Both the position numbers and the translations under genes were made by a program. A DNA stretch of 64,000 nt, from contig NC_015675.1 of NCBI RefSeq assembly GCF_000176035.2, positions 6,514,001 through 6,578,000 on the forward strand, read 5' to 3'. Of this stretch, positions 8,676 to 18,458 are shown one piece after another (within the stretch, counting starts at the first letter, position 1; the number at the start of each line of letters is the position of its first letter). Origin of the DNA: Mesorhizobium opportunistum WSM2075. GTDB taxonomy: Bacteria; Pseudomonadota; Alphaproteobacteria; Rhizobiales; Rhizobiaceae. The notes beneath the pieces are model-generated. The model saw nothing but the letters and a program-made list of their open reading frames with translations. It was not told where the DNA came from and did no database searches.

Positions 8676-10039
8676 AAGCTACTCCCTTGATGTTTGTCCG
8701 CCGTCACGTTTATTCGCTCGCCTTCTGTCAATCGAAGGGATCAGCACGTCTGGAGCCCGTGCCCCTTCACTACGTTCCATGCAATCGCCGTGCCGCCGAA
8801 GACATGGCGCGAGCAAGAGGAATAATCATGTCATCTGCGCTGCGCCGGCGGAATGGTCGCGCCCCGGTGTGTGGGGATTCGAATATAGACGTCATGAATG
8901 GTACACGGTTGAGTACGACAGCAATCGGCGTCTGTCTTATGAGCGGATGATGACGAATTGCCCCCGCTCTTGGAAGATCCCGTGCCATCACCAGTGCCAG
9001 TCAGGATTTCCATTGCACTGAACGGCCGCGTGGCTTGGAAAAAAGACACAGGCTGATGCCGCATGCCTGCCGAGCGCACCGCACCATATCCAGGCGCACC
9101 GCATGCGCGCGCTCTCATGCCGCTTGGCCACCCGCACCATGATACACCGTCTAGGCACGATCGCACCGCAGCGCTCTATGATTATGCCTTGCATCATGTG
9201 GTGCGCACCGCTGGCCGAGCACGGCCGCACTGCTCACCTTGGCTAATTGGGTCGCCTCAAGCACACCCCGAAACGGGGATCACCTCTCTTTCAATAAATG
9301 CCGGTTCGCTGTACGGTGCACACCAAAAGTTGAGAGTGTAGTCCGAGCTGGTTCGCACGATGGGCAGCTCGCATATGCGGAGCGAGCCTGGTTGGCGAAA
9401 TGACAACGTCGGGCGAGCTTACTGAGGGGCTGCACTCGAAACTTGAAGTAGTTGCCGAGGCGACGCTCCTTTGATCGTTCCGGTCGTCCAGCTCGTAAAC
9501 GCGAGAGATAGCGCTGCGGTTGTGGGAGATAACTGATAATGGCGGCCGATTGCCGAGCGCTTCAGGATCCGGATTCACGCCAATGCCCAGGCCCTCAGGC
9601 GGCGCAATATGGCCGCTGCGGCGAGCTGGGGCGAAAGGATCGAGCCGCGGAGTAACGTAACTCGATAGATCGCATGCATTCATGATCCGGCTGGATGGCG
9701 TCGACGCGCCAAGTGAAGGAGTGCACCCGTCGTAACGTCGGACCCCCATGTACCCTCGATACACATCACCCCAACCGCGATTCTTTCGTCGGTATCGACG
9801 CGGAGCAATGTGAGGCGATGGTATAGGAGGTCGTTCCACCCGCCAAGTTATAAGGAACATGGCTGATCAATGGCACTTGCCAAACCACTAGGCAGGTGAT
9901 TTTCATTTGAAAGGCGTCGCATCTGAGCACCCTCCGCGCGTCTGAAGCACATTCTTGGCGAGATCTAGTCCCATTGTGACTCCGTCATTAAGATTGCGCC
10001 AGCCGCCTCTTAAGATTCCTGATCTCCTTCTTCGTCAAA
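8676..10039. other. Long region without an intact gene
   Basis: No open frame in this stretch shows family signatures. The only trace is on the minus strand at about 9549-9653, where RSGHIAPPEGLGIGVNPDP resembles the C-terminal tail of MR/MLE-superfamily dehydratases, so a decayed copy of such a gene may have stood here. Base composition is mixed and no terminal repeats were found. Confidence 0.3.
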
Positions 10040-10252
10040 CCGAACTATCTACTGCAACTCTCGCGCCCGCCCGGCGCCATTCCGAGTTTCCCAGATCAAG
10101 TCCAAGTTGCGTAACATCACTTCCGTAACGCTGAAGGTTTGCTTCCCTTGCCGGGAAGTTAGGCGAGCGTCGATGTCCGGATAGATAAAGAAGGGAAGGG
10201 AAATTCGTTCGGCCGGACCGGTGTGCACGACCTGATGGGGCGTGCTCTGCAA
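10040..10252 (-). pseudogene. C-terminal fragment of the isopenicillin-N-synthase-like oxygenase
   Basis: The last 66 or so residues (STPHQVVHTGPAERISLPFF onward) match the intact protein at 16516-17445, including the distal His and the RxS motif that binds 2OG. Nucleotide identity covers about 10040-10247 against 16508-16715 with a handful of differences. The N-terminal two thirds are absent, so it is inactive. With the N-terminal fragment at 4709 it shows that this gene has been copied or broken up at least twice. Confidence 0.85.
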
Positions 10253-10319
10253 TTATATTTACAATCGCGTCAGATGAATATCTCTCACGTTTTCCTCGCT
10301 TATAGCAATACCCAAATTC

Positions 10320-10850
10320 ATGAATAATGTGCGTGCAGGCTTGGCATGTTCCTGGCCATCGACCGACCAGGTCTCTAAGTTCACCACGTCGAGTTCCATC
10401 ACTGCGCTGGCAAGATGGAAGGCGCGGCCTTCCTCAGGAACGAACTGCCCAAAACCGCGATGGTCCCAACCGACGCTTCCTTGGGCCGCACATCTTCGAC
10501 CGCGTCTGCATCATCATGGGATCGAGCACCGGCTGACCAAACTACCATCCTTGAACCAGCGGTCAGGCCGAGCGGATGAACCGGACAATCGAGGATGCCA
10601 CGGTCAAGGTCTACCACTACGACGATCTAGAAAGCCTCAAGGCCCATGTCGTGGCCTTCGTCGCCGCCTACAACTTCGCCAAGCACCTCAAGGCTCTGCG
10701 ATGGAAAACACTCTACCATGATCTGCGGGGCATGGACGAAAGACCCGTCAATCTTCAAGATCGATCCGCGCCATCTCATGCCGGGACCACACAAACAAAG
10801 TCATCTCGACCTGCAACTCCCCGGTCTCGAGTGCACCAATCTTTGACGAC
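10320..10850 (+). mobile_element. IS481-type transposase remnant
   Basis: In shifting frames the region gives the C-terminal half of an IS481-family integrase-like transposase: VEFHHCAGKMEGAAF, then EHRLTKLP, then MNRTIEDATVKVYHYDDLES and FVAAYNFAKHLKAL, ending DPSIFKI. At least three frameshifts are present, so it is dead. It lies directly behind the ATP-grasp gene at 10853. Confidence 0.75.
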
Positions 10851-10852
10851 GA

Positions 10853-12139
10853 TCACCCGTTGCGTAGCTTCCTCCTCTGGTGCGGAGGGTGAGGGGCTTC
10901 AGATTGTTCCTGTTCGCCGGAGGTCGGAAAAGGTGTGATCGACCAATTGATTAAGTTGACGGCTCCCTCAAGTATCGTCTCGGTCTCAGAATAGCTGGGT
11001 GAAGCAGCGACGACATGTCCGATGCGGTCTCGATAGTCGCCTTTCCTGACGATCGGTGTCTTGGGTTTGGCGTACAATTCCACCTCGGCGACGCCAGGTA
11101 AACCAGCCGCCTGACAGTCGCCACTGATCCAATCTAGGGTGCCATCGCGATCTGCGATCAGGAACCGCGCGCCCGCAGAATGCGAATACTTTTTGCGCAA
11201 ATCCGATCCCTCGCCGACCGTTAGCTTGATGTGCTCGGTGACGAGGTCGACGCCGTAAGCCAGCTGAACCAGCTGAGGATTGGCCCCACCCGCAATGCGC
11301 GGATTGACTTCAATGACGACGGGGCCACGCTTCGTCCACCGGAATTCAACGAAGGATGGCCCCCAGCCAAGGCCGAGAGCTCGCAAACAGCTGAGCGAAA
11401 GGTCGGCGATGCATTTATACTCCTCACTAGTCAGCGGGGCTGGATGGATGTACTCACGAAAGATGAAATGCGGTGGGGGGCCGAATTCAGCGGCCTCAAT
11501 CCCAATGACTTCATTTCCCATTATGTCAGCGCTATAGTGCGGGCCTTGTGCGAATTCTTCGACCAATATACGCGGCGAAGACCGGTGCCTCCCGCTCAAT
11601 AGATAGGTCGCATGTTCGGCTAGATCATCGACGTTGCGGCACAAGCGAACCCCAATGCTTCCGCTGCCTAGGGCTGGCTTGATAACCACCGGCAGACCGA
11701 TCTGCGCGACAGCGCTTTCAACCTCCGCCGCATTCGCTGCCAAGCGATAAGAAGGCATTGGAACGCCGGCCTCCGCGAGGAGCTGACGTTGAGTAAATTT
11801 GTTGCAGCATCCTTCAATCGATGCGGGGTTCGGCCCCGGTAAATCGAAATACCGGCAGAGCTGGCCAACTGTGGCATAGATCGACTCGTCGTCGCCCGCA
11901 AAGCCCGTAATGCCAGCAATGTCATACGTCCCACCCAGCCGGGAGCATTCGTAGATCAGCGCATCGAGACTGTTTGTATCGACACGGATTGTCTCGATGC
12001 TTTCCGCCGCAAGGTAGTCGTACCGAGCTGGATCAGCCGACAGGGTGATTGGATGAAGACCAAGGCGCTGGGCTGCTTTCATATACAGCAGTCCGATACG
12101 ATTATGCCCTTCAACCAGGATGAGCGCTCTTCTTGTCAT
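10853..12139 (-). CDS. ATP-grasp amino-acid/peptide ligase
   Basis: A 428-residue ATP-grasp protein of the carbamoyl-phosphate-synthase-like class. It has an N-terminal domain beginning MTRRALILVEGHNRIGLLYM, a B-domain with LPVVIKPALGSGSIGVRL, the hinge ILVEEFAQGPHYSADI, and metal/ATP ligands in FVEFRWTKRGPVVIEVNPRIAGG. The C-terminal part after about 320 is typical of ligases in natural-product pathways. Such enzymes make a peptide or amide bond through an acyl phosphate. It is flanked on both sides by IS debris, and no operon partner is directly adjacent. I infer a shared pathway with the other minus-strand enzymes of 1-24 kb. Confidence 0.82.
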   Translation of the reverse strand: MTRRALILVEGHNRIGLLYMKAAQRLGLHPITLSADPARYDYLAAESIETIRVDTNSLDALIYECSRLGGTYDIAGITGFAGDDESIYATVGQLCRYFDLPGPNPASIEGCCNKFTQRQLLAEAGVPMPSYRLAANAAEVESAVAQIGLPVVIKPALGSGSIGVRLCRNVDDLAEHATYLLSGRHRSSPRILVEEFAQGPHYSADIMGNEVIGIEAAEFGPPPHFIFREYIHPAPLTSEEYKCIADLSLSCLRALGLGWGPSFVEFRWTKRGPVVIEVNPRIAGGANPQLVQLAYGVDLVTEHIKLTVGEGSDLRKKYSHSAGARFLIADRDGTLDWISGDCQAAGLPGVAEVELYAKPKTPIVRKGDYRDRIGHVVAASPSYSETETILEGAVNLINWSITPFPTSGEQEQSEAPHPPHQRRKLRNG

Positions 12140-12199
12140 TGGCTGTTCACTCTCCGTTGGGTGCTGTCCGGCTGCCTGAGCGTCAATAGGCGTCGGCTT

Positions 12200-12605
12200 C
12201 TTGTGCCCTACCGAGCCTCAGACCCTTGCGGTGAAGGTAACATTGTCAGCGACTTGCGGTTGCAAAGATACTGTAAAGATGTTTGAAGGATCTGTTGCAG
12301 GGTTATGGTTAGCAGCGGTCGGCGGCCGCCTATCCGGAGTCGGCGAGTTCTCCGTGAGAGAAGGCGACGACGCCTCACCATCGATCTGTCGGTCTTGGCA
12401 CGACGCCGCCGGCGCGACGTGGCAATAGAGGCGGCGTCGACGACATGGCTTTCGATCCCTCGGCCGTGCCAGCAGTCCTGTGATATCGCCGCCGCGGACC
12501 GCATGTTTCGACATCTTCTCCCCACTGCGCGGCGACAGCGAGCTGATCAACCAGGTCGATTTGCTGAGTTCCAAAGAAACGAAGATCGCGCCAAGATCGG
12601 TGGAT
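12200..12605 (-). mobile_element. IS110-type transposase 5' remnant
   Basis: The minus strand carries SLSPRSGEKMSKH and later fragments resembling the N-terminus of the IS110-family transposase at 31081-32116 (MSKHTVSGAD...). It is short, frameshifted and inactive. Confidence 0.6.
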
Positions 12606-12624
12606 AGCGGCAGGCGCCGCAGAT

Positions 12625-12905
12625 CGATCGGCTACAACACGCATCGAACATCGAACCACAAAGCCAAAGCACCCATGGACCAACGGCCGGGTCGAGAGAA
12701 TGAACCGGACCATCGAGGACGCCACCGTCCAGCGCTTCCACTATGAGAGCCACGATCAGCTCCGGCAGCATTTCACCGACTTCGTCGCTGCGTACAACTT
12801 CGCTCGCAGGCTCAAGACCCTCAAGGGCCTCACGCCCTACGAGTTCATTTGCAAGGCATGGGCTGCACAGCAGAACGCTTCAAGCTTGATCCGCTCCGCA
12901 AATGC
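12625..12905 (+). mobile_element. IS481-type transposase C-terminal remnant
   Basis: MNRTIEDATVQRFHYESHDQL followed by FVAAYNFARRLKTLKGLTPYE is the conserved C-terminal end of IS481-family transposases. The catalytic N-terminal domain is missing. Confidence 0.75.
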
Positions 12906-12949
12906 CGGGACTTCTCTATTCGGCGTGTTGAAGGCAATCGCTTTCAAGC

Positions 12950-13400
12950 TTCCTCTACCACGCGCATTTGATGTCTTTCGCGAGGCCGTGCTTCTCTTCG
13001 GGATCGGCGCGTTGGCCCTCCCAGCATGGGATCAGTTGGAGTGAAGGGGACAACATAAACAGCGTTCTCACCATGTTGCCGCGGTGGAAACGAGTCCCGG
13101 CACGTCCTCTCTTCATCCTCCGTCCCGCGAAGGACATTCATCCGCCCCTGGCGGATCTGGTTATCGGATGTTCTCCCTTTCGTTTGGTGGACCCGCTTTA
13201 TCACCGCCGTCGCTTCCTCTCGCGCCCACCGGAACTCATTGCCATCGGACCATATTCTGTGCAGGGCATGGGCAACGGTCGCTCTTTGTCGGCCCCGGCG
13301 CTTAGCGACGTTCATCGCCCAAGCTTTCAGCCATGACCACTTTTTCATCACCGTCAGCAAGACTTGAGCGGCTTCATAAAGTAGCGTTCGCATCATGGCG
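12950..13400 (-). mobile_element. IS110-type transposase C-terminal remnant
   Basis: The minus strand gives MMRTLLYEAAQVLLT, KKWSWLKAWAMNVAKRRG and HRIWSDGNEFRW, the conserved end of IS110-family transposases (IS116/IS902 domain). No N-terminal DEDD domain is present. Confidence 0.72.
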
Positions 13401-13404
13401 TCAC

Positions 13405-14075
13405 CGCAGGGAATACGTAAGGCTTCGACAGCATGCTGACGCGCGCGCTCGTTGCGGCACGCACCAGGCTGGTCAGGATCACGACCGAACTCTCAAACCA
13501 GATCCGAGGGCTCATGAAGACATTCGGACTGCTTGTTCCCGCCGGCAAAGGAAGCACGTTCGAGAGGAATGTCCGCAATCTCCTTGTCGACCAGGACGGC
13601 CTCCTATCGTGCTGCCGAGGCTGGAAGCCTGGCGCAACATGCGCGTTCGGGCCGCGGAACTCGGGCGTCAGCTTGTCGCTGGTGCGCGTCAAAGCCGAGC
13701 GATCCCCGGTGTCGGCGCAATCACCGCGACTTCGTTCGTGACCGCCGTTGAGGAGCCGGACAACTTCAAGAAATCTCGCTCCGTCGGCGCCTGGCTTGGC
13801 CTGACTACCCGACGATACCAATCGGGAGAGGTCGACTATGATGGCCACATATCCCGGCGGGGCGATCGTCATTTGCGGGGGCTTCTCTACGAAGCTGCGA
13901 CGGTCCCGCAGCTGCGCCGACAGCAGCCTGCGAACATGGGGTCTAAAACTCCGAGAGAGGATAGGCTTCAAACGAGCCGCCGTTGCCGTAGCCCGCAAAC
14001 TGGCGGTGACAATGCATGCGATGCTCAAGACCGGCGAGTTCTTCGACAGGACCGCTGGCGCGACAGCATGACGGC
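13405..14075 (+). mobile_element. IS110-family transposase, central and C-terminal remnant
   Basis: Several frames together give MLTRALVAARTRLVRITTELS, NQIRGLMKTFGLLVPAGKG, then IPGVGAITATSFVTAVEEPD and a C-terminal HISRRGDRHLRGLLYEAA. This is the same type as the minus-strand copy at 28960-29715. The N-terminus is lost and the frame is broken at least twice. Confidence 0.75.
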
Positions 14076-14254
14076 TTTAAGGATCGCGTTCAGTCTCTGA
14101 GCGCGCCGAGACGTCCCTGCCGGGGCGTGGACAGAGCCATTCCGCTGATGGGTTGCACCGCTGGCTCAGCTGAGTGCGGTGCTGCGCTTCTGGCTGATGG
14201 GAACGAGGTCACGTCTTTCAGCAGCCTCGACCGCAGGAAAGGGAGAAGCGCAGC

Positions 14255-15245
14255 ATGAAACACTATTGTGCACTGGATGTATCGGTGGAAGAGACCGCGG
14301 TTTGCATCATTGATGAAACAGGAACAATTTGCCGCGAAACAAAGGTTACTACTCACCCCGATGATTTGATCTCGGTGATAAAGGACCCGAAGTGGCAGAT
14401 TGAGCGGATCGGTCTTGAAGCCGGACCACTGTCGCAATGGCTTTACGAGGGACTTGCCAAGGCAGGACTGCCCGTGATCTGCATTGAGACCAGGCATGCC
14501 AAGGCATTTGAAAGCTCAACCGAATAAGACCGACCGTAACGATGCCCGTGGGATAGCCCAGATGATGCGCGTCAATCTCTATCGGCCTGTGCATGTGAAG
14601 ACCCTGACGAGCCAGAAGCACTGGGCATTGCTGACAGCGCGCAAACTCTTGCAGGGAAAAGCCATCGCCATCGAGAATGACATTCGCGGATTGTTGCGCA
14701 ATTTCGGCCTGAAAGTCGGATTGGTTGGAAAGGTTAAATTCGAGGAGCGGATCAATGGTCTCGTCGAAGACAGGCCTGAGCGACATCATGCAGCCTTTGT
14801 TGACTGGGCGCAAATTGCTGCGCCAAGAGTTCACCAAGCTGCACAAGAAGGTCTTGGATTTGGTCCGTGAGGATGAAGTCTGCCGCCGGTTAACGACGAT
14901 CCCCGGCGTCGGGCCCGTTGTCGCTCTGACCTATACGGCAACCATCGATATACCTGCGCGGTTTGCACATTCAAAGGCAGTTGGTTCGGTGCTCGGCATG
15001 ACGCCGTATCCTGTTGTGGTGACGCGATGATGCGATCCCTGCTTTAGCAGCGCAGGTCCTGCTGGCTAATGTCAAGAAATGATCTTGGCTAAAAGCCTGG
15101 GCGGTGAATATCGCCAAACACCGCGGCAGGCAAAAGGCGGTTGTAGCTTTGGCCCGACGGCTTGCGGTGATCATGCATCGCATGTGGGGTGACGGGACCG
15201 AATTCTGCTGGACACGGGAGAGCTTGCCTGTTGCTGCGTAATTAG
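14255..15245 (+). pseudogene. IS110-family transposase pseudogene (copy 1)
   Basis: It starts with MKHYCALDVSVEETAVCIID at 14255, where ALDVS is the first part of the DEDD site. The frame is then broken after about 90 codons, near 14500. A second frame gives NKTDRNDARGIAQMMRVNLYR, a third gives TTIPGVGPVVALTYTATIDI, and an in-frame TGA replaces the tryptophan of KKWSWLKAW near 15083. An almost identical copy with the same lesions lies inverted at 27290-28302. Confidence 0.85.
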
Positions 15246-15312
15246 CAACCAGGATAGCGAGAGCCAAAGGAGACAATAAGATTCCGCCGTCGGTGGAAAG
15301 TTGTCCTTCGCA
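14304..15312 (+). repeat. Inverted ~1 kb duplication, left copy
   Basis: This block is nearly identical to the reverse complement of 27283-28290, with only scattered single-base differences visible by eye. It covers most of an IS110-type element including its frameshifts, and runs into the first few bases of the adjoining IS5-type sequence. Confidence 0.8.
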
Positions 15313-16120
15313 GGGTCGGGCGGCTTGGCCACCGCTGGTCCTGTTCAAGGCGCTTTTACTGCAGTCGCTGTACGGACTTTCGGACCGTGAGTTGGAAGAG
15401 GCGCTTGGCGACCGGCTGTCGTTCCGGCGCTTTGTCGGGCTCGGGCTGGAGGAGAGCATTCCCGATCACACGGTGCTTTCGCGCTTTCGCAATCTGCTTG
15501 TCGGCGAAGGTCTGCTTGATAAGTTGTTTGGTGAACTGGACCGGCAGTTGGAGAAGGCCGGCGTTATCCTGAAGCGTGGCACGATGCTGGATGCCACGCT
15601 GATCAATGCGGTCTCATTGCCGCCGACGGACGAGCGGACCTCAAAGGAAGCGGACGCCCGTGGCACCGTGCGGCAGGGCAAGGGCGGCTTCACCTTCGGC
15701 TACAAGGCTCATGTCGGGGTGGATGAGGGCTCTGGCCTGATCCGCACGGTGATCACCACACTAGCCAACGTCAACGACACGGTGATGGCCGATGCCTTGA
15801 TCTGCGGAGACGAGAAGACGGTGTGGGCGGACGCCGCTTACGACACCCCTGCTCGCCGCGCCCGGCTCAAGGCCGAGGGCAAGAAGGTGCGCATTGCGCG
15901 CCGCCCCAACAAGCATCATCCGCAGTTGCCGCCGCTGCTCAAGCACTACAATCGCCTGATCGCAAGACGCCGCGCGACGGTCGAGACTACCTTTGCCACG
16001 CTCAAAAACCGCATGAAGCTGACCGCGATCCGTTATGTCGGGCTGGCCAAGGCGACCGCCCAGCTGACGATGGCGGCGACCGCATTCAACATGCGCGGAT
16101 GGGCCGCCATCACGGGATAG
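15293..16120 (+). mobile_element. IS5-family transposase, N-terminally truncated
   Basis: The 275-codon frame encodes RAAWPPLVLFKALLLQSLYG, the DATLINAV and VWADAAYD segments and RRATVETTFATLKNRMKL, the DDE catalytic core of IS5-family transposases. Relatives begin some 40-60 residues earlier. The 5' end is replaced by the end of the IS110 block at about 15300-15312, so no proper start or left terminal repeat is visible. Probably immobile. Confidence 0.82.
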
Positions 16121-16507
16121 GTGCGCCTACAATCCGGCCGTAAGAGGCCGCACCGCCGCCAAAACCCCACCAAGGCGCTAGAGCTCAAGATTACGAGCGA
16201 AATCCCTGCAATCCGATCCCTTCAAACATCCCTCCGCTACTGCGCAACAGGCCCATAATGGGAGGGCCACAAAGGCCGAGCCCGGAGAGAAGCGCGATAC
16301 TGCGAAGACATCAATGACCATTGGTGCGGATGGTCAGAAGGTGTTTGACCTCACCACGCCAAATAGAGCAGACAACCCATATAAACATCTAGTGTTGGTG
16401 TTCGACAAGGTCGCAGAGCTCGACAGAGCCCGGTAGGGAGAGTTCTCTCAGCGCACCTCGCCGAGGTGCGGCGCGTCGTCGCCGTATTTGCGTAGCTTGA
16501 CAAAGCC
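16121..16507. other. IS-junction sequence without a gene
   Basis: No gene seen. At 16253-16285 a stretch (CATAATGGGAGGGCCACAAA) recurs in reverse complement at about 27169-27192, next to the IS110-type element ending near 27010. It is probably an IS end that has been reshuffled. Confidence 0.45.
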
Positions 16508-16515
16508 CGAACTAT

Positions 16516-17445
16516 CTACTGCAACTCTCGCGCCCGCCCAGCGCCGTTCCGAGTTTCCCAGATCGAGTCAAAGTTGCGTAACATCACTTCCGCAACGCTA
16601 AAGGTTTGCTTCCCTTGCCGGGAAGTTAGGCGAGCGTCGATGTCCGGATAGATAAAGAAGGGAAGGGAAATTCGTTCGGCCGGACCGGTGTGCACGACCT
16701 GATGGGGCGTGCTCTTAAAGCGGTCTTCGCTCAAGGCCTGAAGCATGTCGCCCAGATTGACAACGAGACTGTCGGGCAAGCTCGGTGCCGGCACCCAGCG
16801 CCCCCCGAACCAGACCTGCAAGGAGCGCGTCGGGAGTTCTTCCTGCAGCAGCAGCGTGAAGAACCCATTGTCGGTATGCTTTCCGGCTGTGCCACCAGTA
16901 GACGGATACCGGATCACGCGCTGCAGGACGGTCGGCGGGCTGAAATGGCGTCGGAACCAGCCCTCTTCCATTTCGAGCAGGTCGGCCAGCGCGCTTCCGA
17001 GCTTCGGCACAACCTCATTGACCACGGTAGCCTGCAAAGCAAGCAGGCTTCGGGCAAAACCAGGAGCCAACGCGTCATCCGGAAGGTGTGTGCGTCCGGC
17101 AAACAGGCGCCGGTCACCTTCGTTCTCTATCCCGAGGTCGAACATTTCCTTCGGATCGGGACCAGCCTCGGGATGTAGCACCTCGCCGTGCAAGGGACTG
17201 TATCCACGGGCGGTAGTGGGGTACACGTCTTGGGCGGCGTGGCCGAAACGTTCCTTTGTCGATTGTGGCAACGCGAAGAACCGCCGGGAAGCCTGGATGG
17301 CTTCTGTAATCTGTTCTTTCGGGATGCCGTGCTCAAGGTAGAAGAACCCGTACTCCTCGCATGCCAGGCGCAGGCGCTCGCGCTCTTCGTGTCGCGTTGC
17401 ATCGGCTGTCAATTTTGTCAGTGAGATTTGCGGTAGCGTGATCAT
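16516..17445 (-). CDS. Isopenicillin-N-synthase-like 2OG/Fe(II) oxygenase, intact copy
   Basis: A 309-residue oxygenase. The N-terminal DIOX_N-like part ends near 120 and the double-stranded beta-helix follows, with iron ligands His190, Asp192 (GKHTDNGFF) and His248 (STPHQVV) and the 2OG anchor Arg258/Ser260 (ERISLPFF). The family hydroxylates, desaturates or cyclises small amino-acid-derived substrates. The ATG at 17445 begins MITLPQISL. Immediately upstream is a fragment of the same methyltransferase found upstream of the truncated copy at 4709, so gene order was carried along with the duplication. Upstream of that are a second oxygenase and an EctB-like aminotransferase on the same strand. 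Confidence 0.86.
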   Translation of the reverse strand: MITLPQISLTKLTADATRHEERERLRLACEEYGFFYLEHGIPKEQITEAIQASRRFFALPQSTKERFGHAAQDVYPTTARGYSPLHGEVLHPEAGPDPKEMFDLGIENEGDRRLFAGRTHLPDDALAPGFARSLLALQATVVNEVVPKLGSALADLLEMEEGWFRRHFSPPTVLQRVIRYPSTGGTAGKHTDNGFFTLLLQEELPTRSLQVWFGGRWVPAPSLPDSLVVNLGDMLQALSEDRFKSTPHQVVHTGPAERISLPFFIYPDIDARLTSRQGKQTFSVAEVMLRNFDSIWETRNGAGRARELQ

Positions 17446-17446
17446 A

Positions 17447-17615
17447 GCTGCTTCTCCGTTCGCGCATTGGCTTTATGGGTCACTTGGAAAACCCAGTAGT
17501 GGGCGCCCTCCTCCGCGAGGTATCTGCCGTTGCTTAAACACTGTGCCGTCACAAGCAGGTCCTCATCCTGCAGACGCCGCACCTCATCTTCAAAGGATGT
17601 GGCCTCCGCCATAGC
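17447..17615 (-). pseudogene. C-terminal fragment of the SAM methyltransferase
   Basis: This is nearly identical to the 3' end of the methyltransferase at 5071-5778 (DEVRRLQDEDLLVTAQCLS and AHYWVFQ). The identity with 4786-5239 runs from 17156 to about 17609 with only two base changes noticed. It has no start and no SAM-binding core. Confidence 0.85.
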
Positions 17616-17618
17616 TTT

Positions 17619-18458
17619 TCATGTCCACCAGAGAACAAGATCCGCCCGTGCGAACCCGAAAAAGCTGTTCAGCACTAGGCGAGGCTTTCCGTTGCCTGAT
17701 TGACCGGTGACCCCGTGAACGAAGCCGCCGTCGATCAGGGCGATGTCCCCGGCCTTAAGCTGGAACTCGCGACAAGGAACGGTTTTTAGATAAGCTGCCG
17801 AATAGGGATAACCCGTGGCCTCTACACCCTGCAACTTTCGGTCCGCGACGGTCGGCTTATGGCTCCAGAGCCGCAGATTGCCACCTTCCTCGGGCATGCT
17901 GGGATAAAAGTTGAGTGCTGCGACAGTGTTGTGCGCCACCGATGAGAGCTCATAACCGCTCCCAGCACATAGGACTTGAGCGACATCGTCGTGGGGGTCC
18001 AATGAAAATGTGCCGCTCCCAGACCAGCTGATAGCACGACAAACATTGGCCTGACCGTGTTCTGAACGGGCCAGTCGCAATTCAATGCCCTGATTGTGAA
18101 GCTCGCGCTTCAATGCGCTGAATATTGCTCGGACCGGGTCAACCAAATTCTTAAACAGGGCCTCGACGTACGGTCGTGCATTTTCGGCCTCGGCGAAATA
18201 GGTGGCTGCATCCTTCCTGTAGTGGGATGCGCCGACATAGTCTCCTGGCACTCCATCTTTTCGCTGCTTGAGACCGGTACTGACACTGAAGTTTGCGCTG
18301 ATCTCCTCGGCTACTTCAGTACTGAAAGCCTGCTTAACGTGCAGAGCGGTCGTCTCGCCTTTCAGGACTGAGATGATGTCCGCAGTGCTGATCGAGCCGA
18401 TCCGCTTTATGATGGAAACAGGCGAGATGGCCGGCGCTTGAGGGGCCTTACTACGCAT
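17619..18458 (-). CDS. 2OG/Fe(II)-dependent amino-acid hydroxylase-like protein
   Basis: A 279-residue protein with the facial triad His156-x-Asp158 (LDPHDDVAQVL) and distal His248 (DGGFVHGVTG), plus Arg260 for 2OG. Because the second ligand is Asp rather than Gly, a hydroxylase is expected rather than a halogenase. The overall shape resembles free-amino-acid oxygenases. The start overlaps the stop of the EctB-like gene by 8 bp, so the two are translationally coupled and may hydroxylate a diaminobutyrate-type amino acid (inference). The last residues LVLWWT meet the duplicated block at 17619, so the natural C-terminus may have been trimmed by recombination. Confidence 0.78.
   Translation of the reverse strand: MRSKAPQAPAISPVSIIKRIGSISTADIISVLKGETTALHVKQAFSTEVAEEISANFSVSTGLKQRKDGVPGDYVGASHYRKDAATYFAEAENARPYVEALFKNLVDPVRAIFSALKRELHNQGIELRLARSEHGQANVCRAISWSGSGTFSLDPHDDVAQVLCAGSGYELSSVAHNTVAALNFYPSMPEEGGNLRLWSHKPTVADRKLQGVEATGYPYSAAYLKTVPCREFQLKAGDIALIDGGFVHGVTGQSGNGKPRLVLNSFFGFARADLVLWWT

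Noticed and set aside
9291..9860. 189-codon minus-strand open frame
   Set aside because: Composition is that of a GC-rich chance frame. Only a short stretch near 9549-9653 resembles a known family, so it is recorded as a trace rather than a gene.
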